From Candidatus Neomarinimicrobium atlanticum (GTDB lineage: Bacteria > Fidelibacterota > Marinisomatia > Marinisomatales > Marinisomataceae), in assembly GCA_000402815.1 (NCBI GenBank), contig AQSA01000008.1:85898-93960 (forward strand): a stretch of DNA of 8,063 nt. The letters are read 5' to 3'. Position 1 is the first letter of the stretch. Each line of letters begins with the position of its first letter. A program made the translations under genes and the position numbers. The notes under the pieces are model-generated. The model worked only from the letters and a program-made list of their open reading frames with translations, did no database searches and was not told where the DNA came from. This document shows, piece after piece, positions 1-5,688 of this stretch.

Positions 1-437
1 ATACCTACAGCTCCATTTTTTTGTTTTGAGTTTTTTCGATGAAAAACAATATCATCTGCATCTCCTAGTTCCATACCAGAATCAATTAGTTCAATAATTT
101 TTTTAGGTAAATCAAACGTGGCGGTACGAGCCTTACCTTTCATATCTTTTGATTGAATAAATATCCAAGCAAATACCTGCATTTCCTTACCTTTTTTTTC
201 AACACCGCCTTCAATTCCGATCCAATAATCTGCATCCTTAAATTCTAATTTGGCATTATTAGAACGATTCATAGCTCCTATTAGAGTTTCATCGTTACTC
301 ATAGGCTGATCGCTTATATCGGATGAAATACGAGCTCCTTCAAATTGAAAAACTTTATCTGGGAACGTCTTTTTAAATGCAAGTATTGTAGCATTAACTT
401 TTATAGGATTTCTTGATGCAATGATGATTTTTTTCAT
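1..437 (-). CDS. yjjX: Inosine/xanthosine triphosphatase (YjjX, DUF84 family), 3' end cut by window edge
   Basis: The first 145 codons of a gene starting with ATG at 437-435 and running off the left edge without a stop. Family members hydrolyse ITP and XTP in the cytoplasm, cleaning deaminated purines out of the nucleotide pool. Family motifs seen: ASRNPIKVNA at residues 7-16 (the usual S/T-x-NPxK start), SDQPMSNDET at 42-51, GAMNRSNNA at 54-62, WIGIEGGVE at 72-80, and NSKQKNGAVG at 136-145. Members are usually about 170-180 residues, so some 30 are missing beyond the edge. The start overlaps the stop of the preceding gene as ATGA, and no Shine-Dalgarno motif stands upstream, so translation is probably coupled to that gene. 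It appears to be the last visible member of the umuDC operon. The family assignment is firm; activity on ITP/XTP is inferred from the family. Confidence 0.88.
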   Translation of the reverse strand, partial: MKKIIIASRNPIKVNATILAFKKTFPDKVFQFEGARISSDISDQPMSNDETLIGAMNRSNNAKLEFKDADYWIGIEGGVEKKGKEMQVFAWIFIQSKDMKGKARTATFDLPKKIIELIDSGMELGDADDIVFHRKNSKQKNGAVG

Positions 438-868
438 GACGAAATATTATCAAATATTGCCTTAGGTGTTCGGAGCATTATCACTACCCATTTATAAATA
501 GGAATAGATCCCAATTGAGCATTTCTTTTCAATCTCTTCTTTCTTTCGTTTTTAACTTCTATAGGATCATTGCTATTATTAATTTTTCTTTTCTTTGACA
601 CAGGTATTATCATTGCGCTAATCCACCAAGGAACAGGGCTATTTTGTGCCCAAGTCAATCCGAAGCCTAACGCAGTCATTAATGCCTGATTGGTTAATGT
701 GCGATAATCTTCTTTAGCCAGAATACGTTCTAGTTCTTTATTTTGATCTACTACTTGTTTATCAAAAATTTCTTTTACAGCACTGTCATGATCTTTAATT
801 ATTTTATCATAAGTACCATCTTGTCCAAACATTGGTGATAACAATAAGAATAGGATTATAAATCTCAT
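434..868 (-). CDS. Small exported or membrane protein of unknown function
   Basis: I do not recognise this 144-residue protein. I chose ATG at 868-866; a TTG two codons earlier (874-872) is in frame, but ATG gives a more typical signal sequence. The N-terminus (MRFIILFLLLSPMFGQ) looks like a signal peptide with possible cleavage around residues 15-16 and no lipobox cysteine. A charged, helix-prone stretch follows (about residues 18-55, rich in K, E and D), then a hydrophobic segment at about 62-89 (ALMTALGFGLTWA and VPWWISAMIIP) that could span the membrane. After it comes a strongly basic stretch (SKKRK, then ERKKRLKR) and a short hydrophobic C-terminal patch (IPIYKWVVIML). The basic cluster after the hydrophobic segment fits a cytoplasmic C-terminal half. 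The gene starts 34 bases after the SRPBCC gene and ends in a 4-base overlap with yjjX, so it belongs to the same operon. No function is claimed. Confidence 0.72.
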   Translation of the reverse strand: MRFIILFLLLSPMFGQDGTYDKIIKDHDSAVKEIFDKQVVDQNKELERILAKEDYRTLTNQALMTALGFGLTWAQNSPVPWWISAMIIPVSKKRKINNSNDPIEVKNERKKRLKRNAQLGSIPIYKWVVIMLRTPKAIFDNISS

Positions 869-902
869 TAGCAAAACTTAGTGACGTTTTTCTAAAATTT
901 CT

Positions 903-1412
903 TTAAATCTTTTTTGAAAACCAATTATGAACTCCAAAATGATTTTTAGGAACTGGCATTTCATTATTAATATACCAATCCAAACCTTTCAATACTGAAT
1001 CTAGATATGACCGAAACCTAGGTTTAGCAAATAATAGAAAAGGTATTGTTTGAATCCATTTATTTCCTTGATTTATAAACCATGGTTGAACTTCTATTGA
1101 TAGTATTGAAGATTGCTGATTTTTTCCTGCTAAAATTCTCCAGGACACATATGATTTTTTCTTCTTCTTTTCCCCTATTAATAAATCATAACCTTCTTCT
1201 GGAATCCAATTAACCCAATGTCGCTCGAGTATCCAACCATTTAAATAGTAGATTGTATCTTTGTGACTATTATCATTCCATTCAATGGTAGGATTTTTTA
1301 AGCAAAATGGGTGGAATAGTTCTAAGTTTGATTTTTTTGATATAATACTCCAAACCTTTTCTGGATTTGCATTTAGCTCTATTTGTCTTTTAATTGATCT
1401 ATTATAGTTCAT
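903..1412 (-). CDS. SRPBCC (START/Bet v1-like) family protein
   Basis: A 169-residue soluble protein. The N-terminus (IELNANPEKVWSIISKKSNL, residues 11-30) is the typical beta-strand and 'P-E-x-V-W' helix opening of SRPBCC or polyketide-cyclase-like proteins, followed by a proline/phenylalanine-rich turn (FHPFCLKNP, 33-41) and tryptophan-rich strands. The C-terminus has the long closing helix (YLDSVLKGLDWYIN, 136-149) and a VPKNHFG-x-H-x-WFS ending that I associate with one SRPBCC subgroup. The fold forms a cavity for hydrophobic ligands, but the ligand cannot be read from sequence. A run of five lysines (82-86) sits in a loop. The gene starts 4 bases after the umuC stop in an A-rich context with no Shine-Dalgarno motif, so it is probably co-transcribed with umuDC and translated by re-initiation. 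The fold call is good; the role is unknown. Confidence 0.8.
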   Translation of the reverse strand: MNYNRSIKRQIELNANPEKVWSIISKKSNLELFHPFCLKNPTIEWNDNSHKDTIYYLNGWILERHWVNWIPEEGYDLLIGEKKKKKSYVSWRILAGKNQQSSILSIEVQPWFINQGNKWIQTIPFLLFAKPRFRSYLDSVLKGLDWYINNEMPVPKNHFGVHNWFSKKI

Positions 1413-1416
1413 TTTT

Positions 1417-2691
1417 TTATATTTTTACTGAAAGAAAATCACTCCACTTTGTAGTATAATTTGGGGATAACTTCTCTCTTTTTATTGACCGTGAATTACC
1501 TCTGCCTTGCACTGCATAACGAATAGTATCAGGGCCAAAAGTTTTGTTTATAACATCTATAGATTCACTAATCTTTTCGTCATTCAACCTTCTTTTATAA
1601 AAGATAGATTCTTGTACTTGATCCTTATGAACAAGATCAGTTAAAACAATACCACACTTCTTATAATCAAATCCTTTTTTGAAGATTTTATCCAACCCTT
1701 CGATGCAAGCATGAATAATTCCGCTTGTATCATTCAATGCCATCGGAAGAGACACATTAACATATCTACGGTATTGTGGAAGGTCTGATCTAAATCTATT
1801 AGTTGATAAATAAACTCCTATAGAATTAACAAAACTATTCTGAGCTCTTAATTTTTCAGATGCCCTAGAAGCATGTGATGAAATTGCACTTCTTATTGTT
1901 TTAAAATCAGAAATATTCCTATTAAAAGACCTTGAAGTAGATATACTTTTCTTCGTTATGAAATCGCTGTCTATTTCGATTTTTTTTATACCATTCAATT
2001 CATCTACAGTATGCCTACTTATGATTGACATGTGCTTTTGTATCCATTTCGGGTTTGCATCCTTCAAATCATATGCATTATAGATTCCATTTATTTTCAA
2101 AAATCTATTTTTTCTTCTTCCTATTCCCCATATATCTTGCACTTTTACAGTCTTTAGTAAGTCAATATTTTGATCATCTATCAAACACACGCTATCATTA
2201 ATAAACTTTTTCTTAGACAGGTGGTTAGCAACTTTTGCTAATGTTTTTGTCTTTCCTATACCTATAGACACTGGAATACCTGTCCATTGATATATTTTTT
2301 CCATTAACTGTAGACAGTATTCTTTTGGGTTTCTATATCTGGAATTTATTGAAATGAATGCTTCGTCAATCGAATATATTTCTGCATCTGGATTATCATC
2401 TTTGATAATACTCATAATTCTATTTGATATATCTCCATACAGCGCAAAGTTTGAAGAATAAACATTGATGTTATGCATTTCTACTAGGTGGTTTATTAAG
2501 AAAATAGGGGTTCCCATCTTAACACCTAAATCTTTTACCTCTTGAGATCTTGCAATAACACATCCATCATTATTTGATAAAACTACGGTAGGTTTTTCTT
2601 TAATCTTCGGGTTAAAAATTCGCTCGCAAGATACATAAAAATTATTACAGTCAATAATTGCTATATAGTTATCCTGTCTTGTGGATGACAT
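1417..2691 (-). CDS. umuC: DNA polymerase V catalytic subunit UmuC (Y-family translesion polymerase)
   Basis: A 424-residue Y-family polymerase, close to the usual UmuC length, that copies past damaged bases when complexed with cleaved UmuD. Catalytic parts seen: the first acidic residue D14 in IIDCNNFYVS, the likely steric-gate Y19, the fingers motif VVLSNNDGCVIARS (36-49), and the palm motif YSIDEAF (106-112) with D109 and E110. VSIGIGKTKTLAKVANH (141-157) and the helix-hairpin-helix region IWGIGRR (187-193) follow. The little-finger domain includes SRSFNRNI (253-260). QESIF at 360-364 lies where E. coli UmuC carries its beta-clamp motif QLNLF and is probably the clamp-binding site. The C-terminus SPNYTTKWSDFL matches the conserved UmuC ending. 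The start overlaps umuD by 23 bases, with GGGGAG 9 bases upstream. All catalytic residues are present, so it should be active. Confidence 0.97.
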   Translation of the reverse strand: MSSTRQDNYIAIIDCNNFYVSCERIFNPKIKEKPTVVLSNNDGCVIARSQEVKDLGVKMGTPIFLINHLVEMHNINVYSSNFALYGDISNRIMSIIKDDNPDAEIYSIDEAFISINSRYRNPKEYCLQLMEKIYQWTGIPVSIGIGKTKTLAKVANHLSKKKFINDSVCLIDDQNIDLLKTVKVQDIWGIGRRKNRFLKINGIYNAYDLKDANPKWIQKHMSIISRHTVDELNGIKKIEIDSDFITKKSISTSRSFNRNISDFKTIRSAISSHASRASEKLRAQNSFVNSIGVYLSTNRFRSDLPQYRRYVNVSLPMALNDTSGIIHACIEGLDKIFKKGFDYKKCGIVLTDLVHKDQVQESIFYKRRLNDEKISESIDVINKTFGPDTIRYAVQGRGNSRSIKREKLSPNYTTKWSDFLSVKI

Positions 2692-3118
2692 ACGTGACTA
2701 CTCCCCATACCAAGAAATCCATCTCTTCAGTAATTTCTATTCTTTTATATTCTTTATTTGCCGCAACTAAATATAGCTTATTGTTTGTTTTACTAATTTT
2801 CTTTACTGTGAATTCACCATTTAAAACACCAATAACAATATCATTATTGCTCGGACTTTTTGATCTATCTACTACTAATAAATCTTTATCGTTAATTCCA
2901 GCATCTACCATGGAATTACCAGTAACTCTGATATAGAAAGTAGCAGCACTATTTTCAACTAAATATTCATTCAAATCAATTGGTAAATCCATATAATCAT
3001 CTGCCGGAGATGGAAATCCAGCAGAAATCATGGTGTCAATAAATGGAATATGAGCATTAGAATCAGTATTAATACTATAGAATTCAAGGGTATTTGTTGT
3101 CTTAATTTTTTTGATCAT
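2669..3118 (-). CDS. umuD: DNA polymerase V accessory subunit UmuD (self-cleaving LexA-like peptidase)
   Basis: A 149-residue S24/LexA-family protein. RecA filaments trigger its self-cleavage to UmuD', which joins UmuC to form DNA polymerase V. The cleavage site is A33-G34 in MISAGFPSPADDY; E. coli UmuD has Cys-Gly here, while Ala-Gly is the form seen in LexA. The catalytic serine is S69 (TGNSMVDAGI) and the general-base lysine is K106 (GEFTVKKI), equivalent to S60 and K97 of E. coli. LLVVD (80-84) and DIVIGVLNGEFTVKK (93-107) are the conserved peptidase strands. The N-terminal arm is about nine residues longer than in E. coli. The protein lacks the LexA DNA-binding domain. ATG at 3118-3116 is the only sensible start and has no Shine-Dalgarno motif. 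It is the first protein gene after tRNA-Ser, 70 bases away, and overlaps umuC by 23 bases. Confidence 0.96.
   Translation of the reverse strand: MIKKIKTTNTLEFYSINTDSNAHIPFIDTMISAGFPSPADDYMDLPIDLNEYLVENSAATFYIRVTGNSMVDAGINDKDLLVVDRSKSPSNNDIVIGVLNGEFTVKKISKTNNKLYLVAANKEYKRIEITEEMDFLVWGVVTYVIHKTG
2701..2706 (-). promoter_or_regulatory. Ribosome binding site of umuC inside umuD
   Basis: GGGGAG on the minus strand, 9 bases before the umuC ATG and inside the last codons of umuD. It is one of the few clear Shine-Dalgarno motifs in the window. It supports the umuC start at 2691, which creates the 23-base overlap with umuD. Confidence 0.6.
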
Positions 3119-3130
3119 ATCAGATAATAC

Positions 3131-3136
3131 AATATA
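3131..3136 (-). promoter_or_regulatory. Possible -10 element before umuD
   Basis: TATATT on the minus strand, 12 bases before the umuD ATG, in the 70-base AT-rich spacer between tRNA-Ser and umuD. No convincing -35 hexamer lies at the right distance, and no CTG-N10-CAG LexA operator is visible in 3119-3188. In such AT-rich DNA a 5/6 match is weak evidence. If it is used, the 5' leader would be only about 5 bases. A start further upstream, or read-through from tRNA-Ser, is equally possible. Confidence 0.25.
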
Positions 3137-3188
3137 AAAATTACTTCAAATTATTACTATTAGAATTGATAATATTTTATAAAAAGTG

Positions 3189-3274
3189 CGGAGAGGACAG
3201 GATTCGAACCTGCGAAAGCTATTAACCTTACACGCTTTCCAAGCGTGCGCCTTAAACCGCTCGGCCACCTCTCC
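3189..3274 (-). tRNA. tRNA-Ser (anticodon GGA)
   Basis: An 86-base type II tRNA. The acceptor stem is GGAGAGG (5', 3274-3268) paired with CCTCTCC (3', 3196-3190), with discriminator G at 3189. The D-arm region GGCCGAGCGG is typical of tRNA-Ser. The anticodon stem CACGC/GCGTG holds the loop TTGGAAA, giving anticodon GGA for codons UCC and UCU. A long variable arm follows, and the T-loop is TTCGAAT. The discriminator is followed by CAC rather than CCA, so the CCA end is not encoded. The 5' end is 10 bases after the stop of the acidic-tail protein gene, so it is probably cut out of that transcript. The 3' end is followed by CAC and a run of five T's. Confidence 0.96.
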
Positions 3275-3284
3275 AATATTTTAG

Positions 3285-3728
3285 TTATTCTTTGGAGGAT
3301 TCATCAGCTTTTTCAGCTGAATCTTCTTCAGGGACCGACTCTTCTGAAGACTGTTCTATTGGAACTTCTTCTTTTGGAGCATCTTCTACTGGAACTTCCT
3401 CTTGAGCAGATACTTCTTCTTTTGGAGCATCTTCTACTGGAGCTTCTTCTACAGCAGGTACTTCTTGCTGAGCTTCTTCAGCTGATACATCTTCAGTTAT
3501 AACTTCTTCGGTATCAACACTCTCTCCGAATGCCAATGTCACAGAAGCTTCTTCTTCCATGCGCTTCATAGCTTGATCAATATTTTCGTTTTCATCAAGA
3601 CGGACCATATTAGCAACAAATTTTATATGACCAGACTCTTCTGATGTAACTGTCTTGATATGTTTAACGAATTTAAAGTTTTTTTCGTCTTTGCCTAACT
3701 TTGAAGTAAATGTTTGTTTTTTAGCCAT
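3285..3728 (-). CDS. Small basic N-terminal domain (DUF4295-like) with acidic repeat tail
   Basis: A 147-residue protein in two parts. Residues 1-50 form a lysine-rich domain starting MAKKQTF. Between residues 19 and 42 it shows K-x-I-K-x-V-x-S-x-x-S-G-x-x-x-F-x-x-x-M-V, which matches from memory the pattern and spacing of DUF4295, a small protein family reported as a ribosomal component in Bacteroidota (bL38). Residues 57-147 are a disordered, strongly acidic tail of E, A, P, V, S and D, including two 16-residue repeats (94-109 and 110-125, both containing PVEDAPKEEV). No membrane segment or signal peptide is present. The start is ATG at 3728, 2 bases after the preceding stop, with GAGAG upstream. 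It is probably co-transcribed with the 57-residue peptide gene, and tRNA-Ser begins 10 bases after its stop. The DUF4295 link is an inference; ribosome association is not shown. Confidence 0.75.
   Translation of the reverse strand: MAKKQTFTSKLGKDEKNFKFVKHIKTVTSEESGHIKFVANMVRLDENENIDQAMKRMEEEASVTLAFGESVDTEEVITEDVSAEEAQQEVPAVEEAPVEDAPKEEVSAQEEVPVEDAPKEEVPIEQSSEESVPEEDSAEKADESSKE
3354..3449 (-). repeat. Two tandem 48-bp units coding for a 16-residue acidic repeat
   Basis: Units 3354-3401 and 3402-3449 each encode 16 residues around PVEDAPKEEV. A 30-base core is identical in both (3364-3393 and 3412-3441), while the flanks differ. Identity down to third codon positions indicates recent duplication or slippage rather than protein-level convergence. 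The number of units may vary between strains. Confidence 0.8.
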
Positions 3729-3730
3729 AA

Positions 3731-3904
3731 TTAACTCTCAATTTTCTCTTTTTTGTTATTTTTAATAGAACCTAAACCTGCGCCTATAGAAAGTCCTAGA
3801 CATATACCTAGTCCAACATTATCTATAATTATACCAAATAGGATTCCAAAAGTAAGACCTAGTCCTATCATTTTATCTCTATTTTTTAATTCTTTTTTAG
3901 CCAT
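3731..3904 (-). CDS. 57-residue glycine-rich membrane peptide
   Basis: A short gene from ATG at 3904-3902 to TAA at 3733-3731. The product starts MAKKELKNRDK, followed by one long hydrophobic, glycine-rich stretch at about residues 13-47 (GLGLTFGILFGIIID, GLGICLGLSIGAGLG), and ends with a basic tail (KNNKKEKIES). The regularly spaced glycines resemble a glycine zipper, which could form one kinked or two short closely packed membrane helices separated near D28-N29. It sits 59 bases after the CNNM gene and 2 bases before the acidic-tail protein gene. That spacing, and a start context shared with the next gene (TTATGGCTAAAAAA), support it as real. I know no named family for it. It may be an accessory subunit of the adjacent CNNM membrane protein, but that is only suggested by position. 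Confidence 0.65.
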   Translation of the reverse strand: MAKKELKNRDKMIGLGLTFGILFGIIIDNVGLGICLGLSIGAGLGSIKNNKKEKIES

Positions 3905-3963
3905 AATAAATTTTCTTTGATTTAGCCCAAGAACTTAATGTAGGAAAGCAAAAACTCAAATAG

Positions 3964-4971
3964 TTAATTATTATTCTGTGATTTAGCTAAATCTCTCATA
4001 TCGACTACAGAATCATGCTCATCTACAATCTCTTCTCCTAATAGTGTTTCAATAGCATCTTCGAGAGTAACTAGACCTGTAAGAGCATTATCGTTATTAA
4101 CAACCAATGCTAAGTGGTATCTATTTTGAATAAACAACCCTAATACCTTATCTACTGGATCGTTCTCGTTTACTGATGGGACTTCTTTTGATATTTCAGA
4201 CATCCTAGTGCTAAACTGGTCATCCGCTTTACGATTAACAATGTCATATCGATTTACAATACCTACTACATCGTCCAAATTGGTATCAAAAATAGGAATT
4301 CTTGTGAAATCTAGACTAGTATGCTTATCAAGCACTTGTCCGACTGTCATGTCCTTATTTAACGCAAATACTACTGTTCGAGGAGTCATCACATCGTTTA
4401 CCTTAACATCTTTAAGACGTAAAGTATTCTCAATCAGATCAGTTTCTTGCTCTTCAAGAACTCCTTCATCTTCTCCCATTTCAGCCATAGCTATCACTTC
4501 TTCTCTTGTAATCGTGGCTTCATCCTCACCGAAGTTGGATATGAATTCCGCTAATAAAACTAGTGGATAAGTAAATACAATAAGAACCTGAATAACAAAT
4601 GTTGCGTTTCCAATTAACCCTCTCCAATAAACACTACCAATAGTCTTTGGAATGATTTCTGAAAAAATTAAAATAAGTAAGGTTAAAATTCCTGAAGCAA
4701 TCGCAACAGAGTTTTCTCCATAAATCTCTAATGTTTTTGCTCCAACTCCAGCAGCACCAAGAGTGTGCGCAAACGTATTGAGCGTTAAAATTGCCGCCAA
4801 CGGTCTATTTATATTCTCTTTAAATCTTTCAAGACGAATACCGTGCGCAGTATTTTGCTTCTTTAAAATAGATGCATAGGAGCTTGGTGTAGATAGTAAA
4901 ACAGCTTCAAGTAATGAACATAAAAATGATAAAAATAATGCTAGAAAGAAGTATGCTAATAAAGCTGTCAT
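3964..4971 (-). CDS. CNNM (DUF21) and CBS-pair membrane protein, CorC/hemolysin-C-like family
   Basis: A 335-residue inner-membrane protein of the CNNM/CorC superfamily, whose members are linked to magnesium or sodium/magnesium transport. The DUF21 membrane domain covers residues 1-145, with hydrophobic segments at about 3-27, 57-78, 88-106 and 120-145. Its conserved motifs are S-x-x-E at 19-22, TLNTFAHTLGAAGVGA at 63-78 and SEIIPKT at 104-110. An acidic linker (about 148-180) leads to two CBS domains: CBS1 at about 195-245 (VMTPRTVVFAL, TRIPIFD, VVGIVNRYDIV) and CBS2 at about 263-315 (VPSVNENDPV, LTGLVTLEDAIETLLGEEIVDE), which usually bind adenine nucleotides. The C-terminal CorC_HlyC transporter-associated domain of longer relatives (about 420-440 residues) is absent. 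The ATG abuts the stop of the upstream membrane protein (TAA then ATG), so the two are probably coupled. The transported ion is not determined. Confidence 0.9.
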   Translation of the reverse strand: MTALLAYFFLALFLSFLCSLLEAVLLSTPSSYASILKKQNTAHGIRLERFKENINRPLAAILTLNTFAHTLGAAGVGAKTLEIYGENSVAIASGILTLLILIFSEIIPKTIGSVYWRGLIGNATFVIQVLIVFTYPLVLLAEFISNFGEDEATITREEVIAMAEMGEDEGVLEEQETDLIENTLRLKDVKVNDVMTPRTVVFALNKDMTVGQVLDKHTSLDFTRIPIFDTNLDDVVGIVNRYDIVNRKADDQFSTRMSEISKEVPSVNENDPVDKVLGLFIQNRYHLALVVNNDNALTGLVTLEDAIETLLGEEIVDEHDSVVDMRDLAKSQNNN

Positions 4972-5670
4972 TTAATTAAATATCCGCCTTGCAATAATAT
5001 AGAGTACATAAAAATGTACTAAAGCCGCTAATTCGAATCCCACAATATGATAAGGTTCTTGTAATACAAGAGGATTGTCAGCAATAGGGGCTTTTGCTAA
5101 ATACATATAATTGGCACCATTGCCAATAATAGTGTTTGCTTGAATAGTTAGAACAACAAGAAAATTTAAATAGAGGAATGATGTCCACCATGCATTCTCT
5201 CGTAACTTGAAATCATAGAACACCATAAGCCAAACAGGAACAATAAATAGCATTGAATGTCCAACGTAATAGTCAAAAATATTCCAGTATGAGTTACCCC
5301 CAGTAAATTCAGGAGTTAATATTGAATGAATAAATCCAACGATACCAAAAAAATAAAGGAATTCGAAAAGCATTTGCTTTCTATAAAAAACTATAACACC
5401 CGCCATTATACCAGAAATTGCACAAAGCTGAAGCGGTAAATGTGTAGCTAAAATATAATTATCAGATAGGACGTGAGACATTTGAACCATGAACGTCTTT
5501 CCTAATTGGTAAACACCCATTCCGTAGAGCATATAATCTCTATCTTGTTTAGAAAGATTCTTTCCTATAAAAAACATTAAAGGTACAAAAATGAGAGTGA
5601 ATATTAAGCCACCCCACCAAAATTGTCCTCCAATTTGTGGAGCCCAGTGCTCAATTGCTGTCTTATCCAA
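4972..5670 (-). CDS. TIGR02206/YwaF-like integral membrane protein (about seven helices)
   Basis: A 232-residue polytopic membrane protein of unknown biochemical role. Predicted helices lie at about 18-36, 46-66, 75-96, 100-118, 134-153, 163-183 and 208-228. Family-like features are HLPLQLC (77-83) at the start of helix three, LTPEF (118-122), a histidine in helix five (H138), and the NGANYMYL loop (184-191) followed by EPYHIVGFELAALVHFY (205-221). These match the TIGR02206 family, which includes B. subtilis YwaF, as I recall it. The start is TTG at 5670-5668: AGGA lies 6 bases upstream, and the next methionine (residue 32) would remove most of the first helix. It begins 18 bases after the VOC gene and its stop touches the CNNM start codon, so it sits mid-operon. 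The family call is moderately sure; the function is unknown. Confidence 0.8.
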   Translation of the reverse strand: MDKTAIEHWAPQIGGQFWWGGLIFTLIFVPLMFFIGKNLSKQDRDYMLYGMGVYQLGKTFMVQMSHVLSDNYILATHLPLQLCAISGIMAGVIVFYRKQMLFEFLYFFGIVGFIHSILTPEFTGGNSYWNIFDYYVGHSMLFIVPVWLMVFYDFKLRENAWWTSFLYLNFLVVLTIQANTIIGNGANYMYLAKAPIADNPLVLQEPYHIVGFELAALVHFYVLYIIARRIFN

Positions 5671-5676
5671 TGTTTA

Positions 5677-5680
5677 TCCT
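5677..5680 (-). promoter_or_regulatory. Shine-Dalgarno motif deciding a TTG start
   Basis: AGGA on the minus strand, 6 bases before TTG at 5670 and within the 18-base gap after the VOC gene. It fixes the unusual TTG start of the membrane protein gene and shows that this organism uses Shine-Dalgarno pairing at least sometimes. Confidence 0.6.
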
Positions 5681-5688
5681 ACCCTACT

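Noticed and set aside
866..874. TTG at 874 as start of the exported protein
   Set aside because: The ATG two codons later gives a more typical signal peptide start, and neither has a Shine-Dalgarno motif; the TTG cannot be fully excluded.
1150..1172. Lysine codon run (five Lys) in the SRPBCC gene as a frameshift site
   Set aside because: The frame continues normally to a family-typical C-terminus, so no frameshift is needed to explain the protein.
2658..2936. Plus-strand open frame opposite umuD
   Set aside because: Shadow of umuD, whose catalytic residues and motifs are intact on the minus strand.
3354..3449. Repeats taken for a CRISPR-like array
   Set aside because: Only two units, in frame inside a coding tail, with no unique spacers and no cas genes.
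3245..3502. Plus-strand open frame coding for a leucine-rich 85-residue product
   Set aside because: It is antisense to the Glu-rich repeat tail and tRNA-Ser; reversed GAA/GAG codons give Leu and Phe codons. No start signal and no family resemblance.
4208..4570. Plus-strand open frame opposite the CNNM gene
   Set aside because: Shadow with a Ser/Thr-rich composition unlike a real protein; the minus-strand CBS domains are clear.
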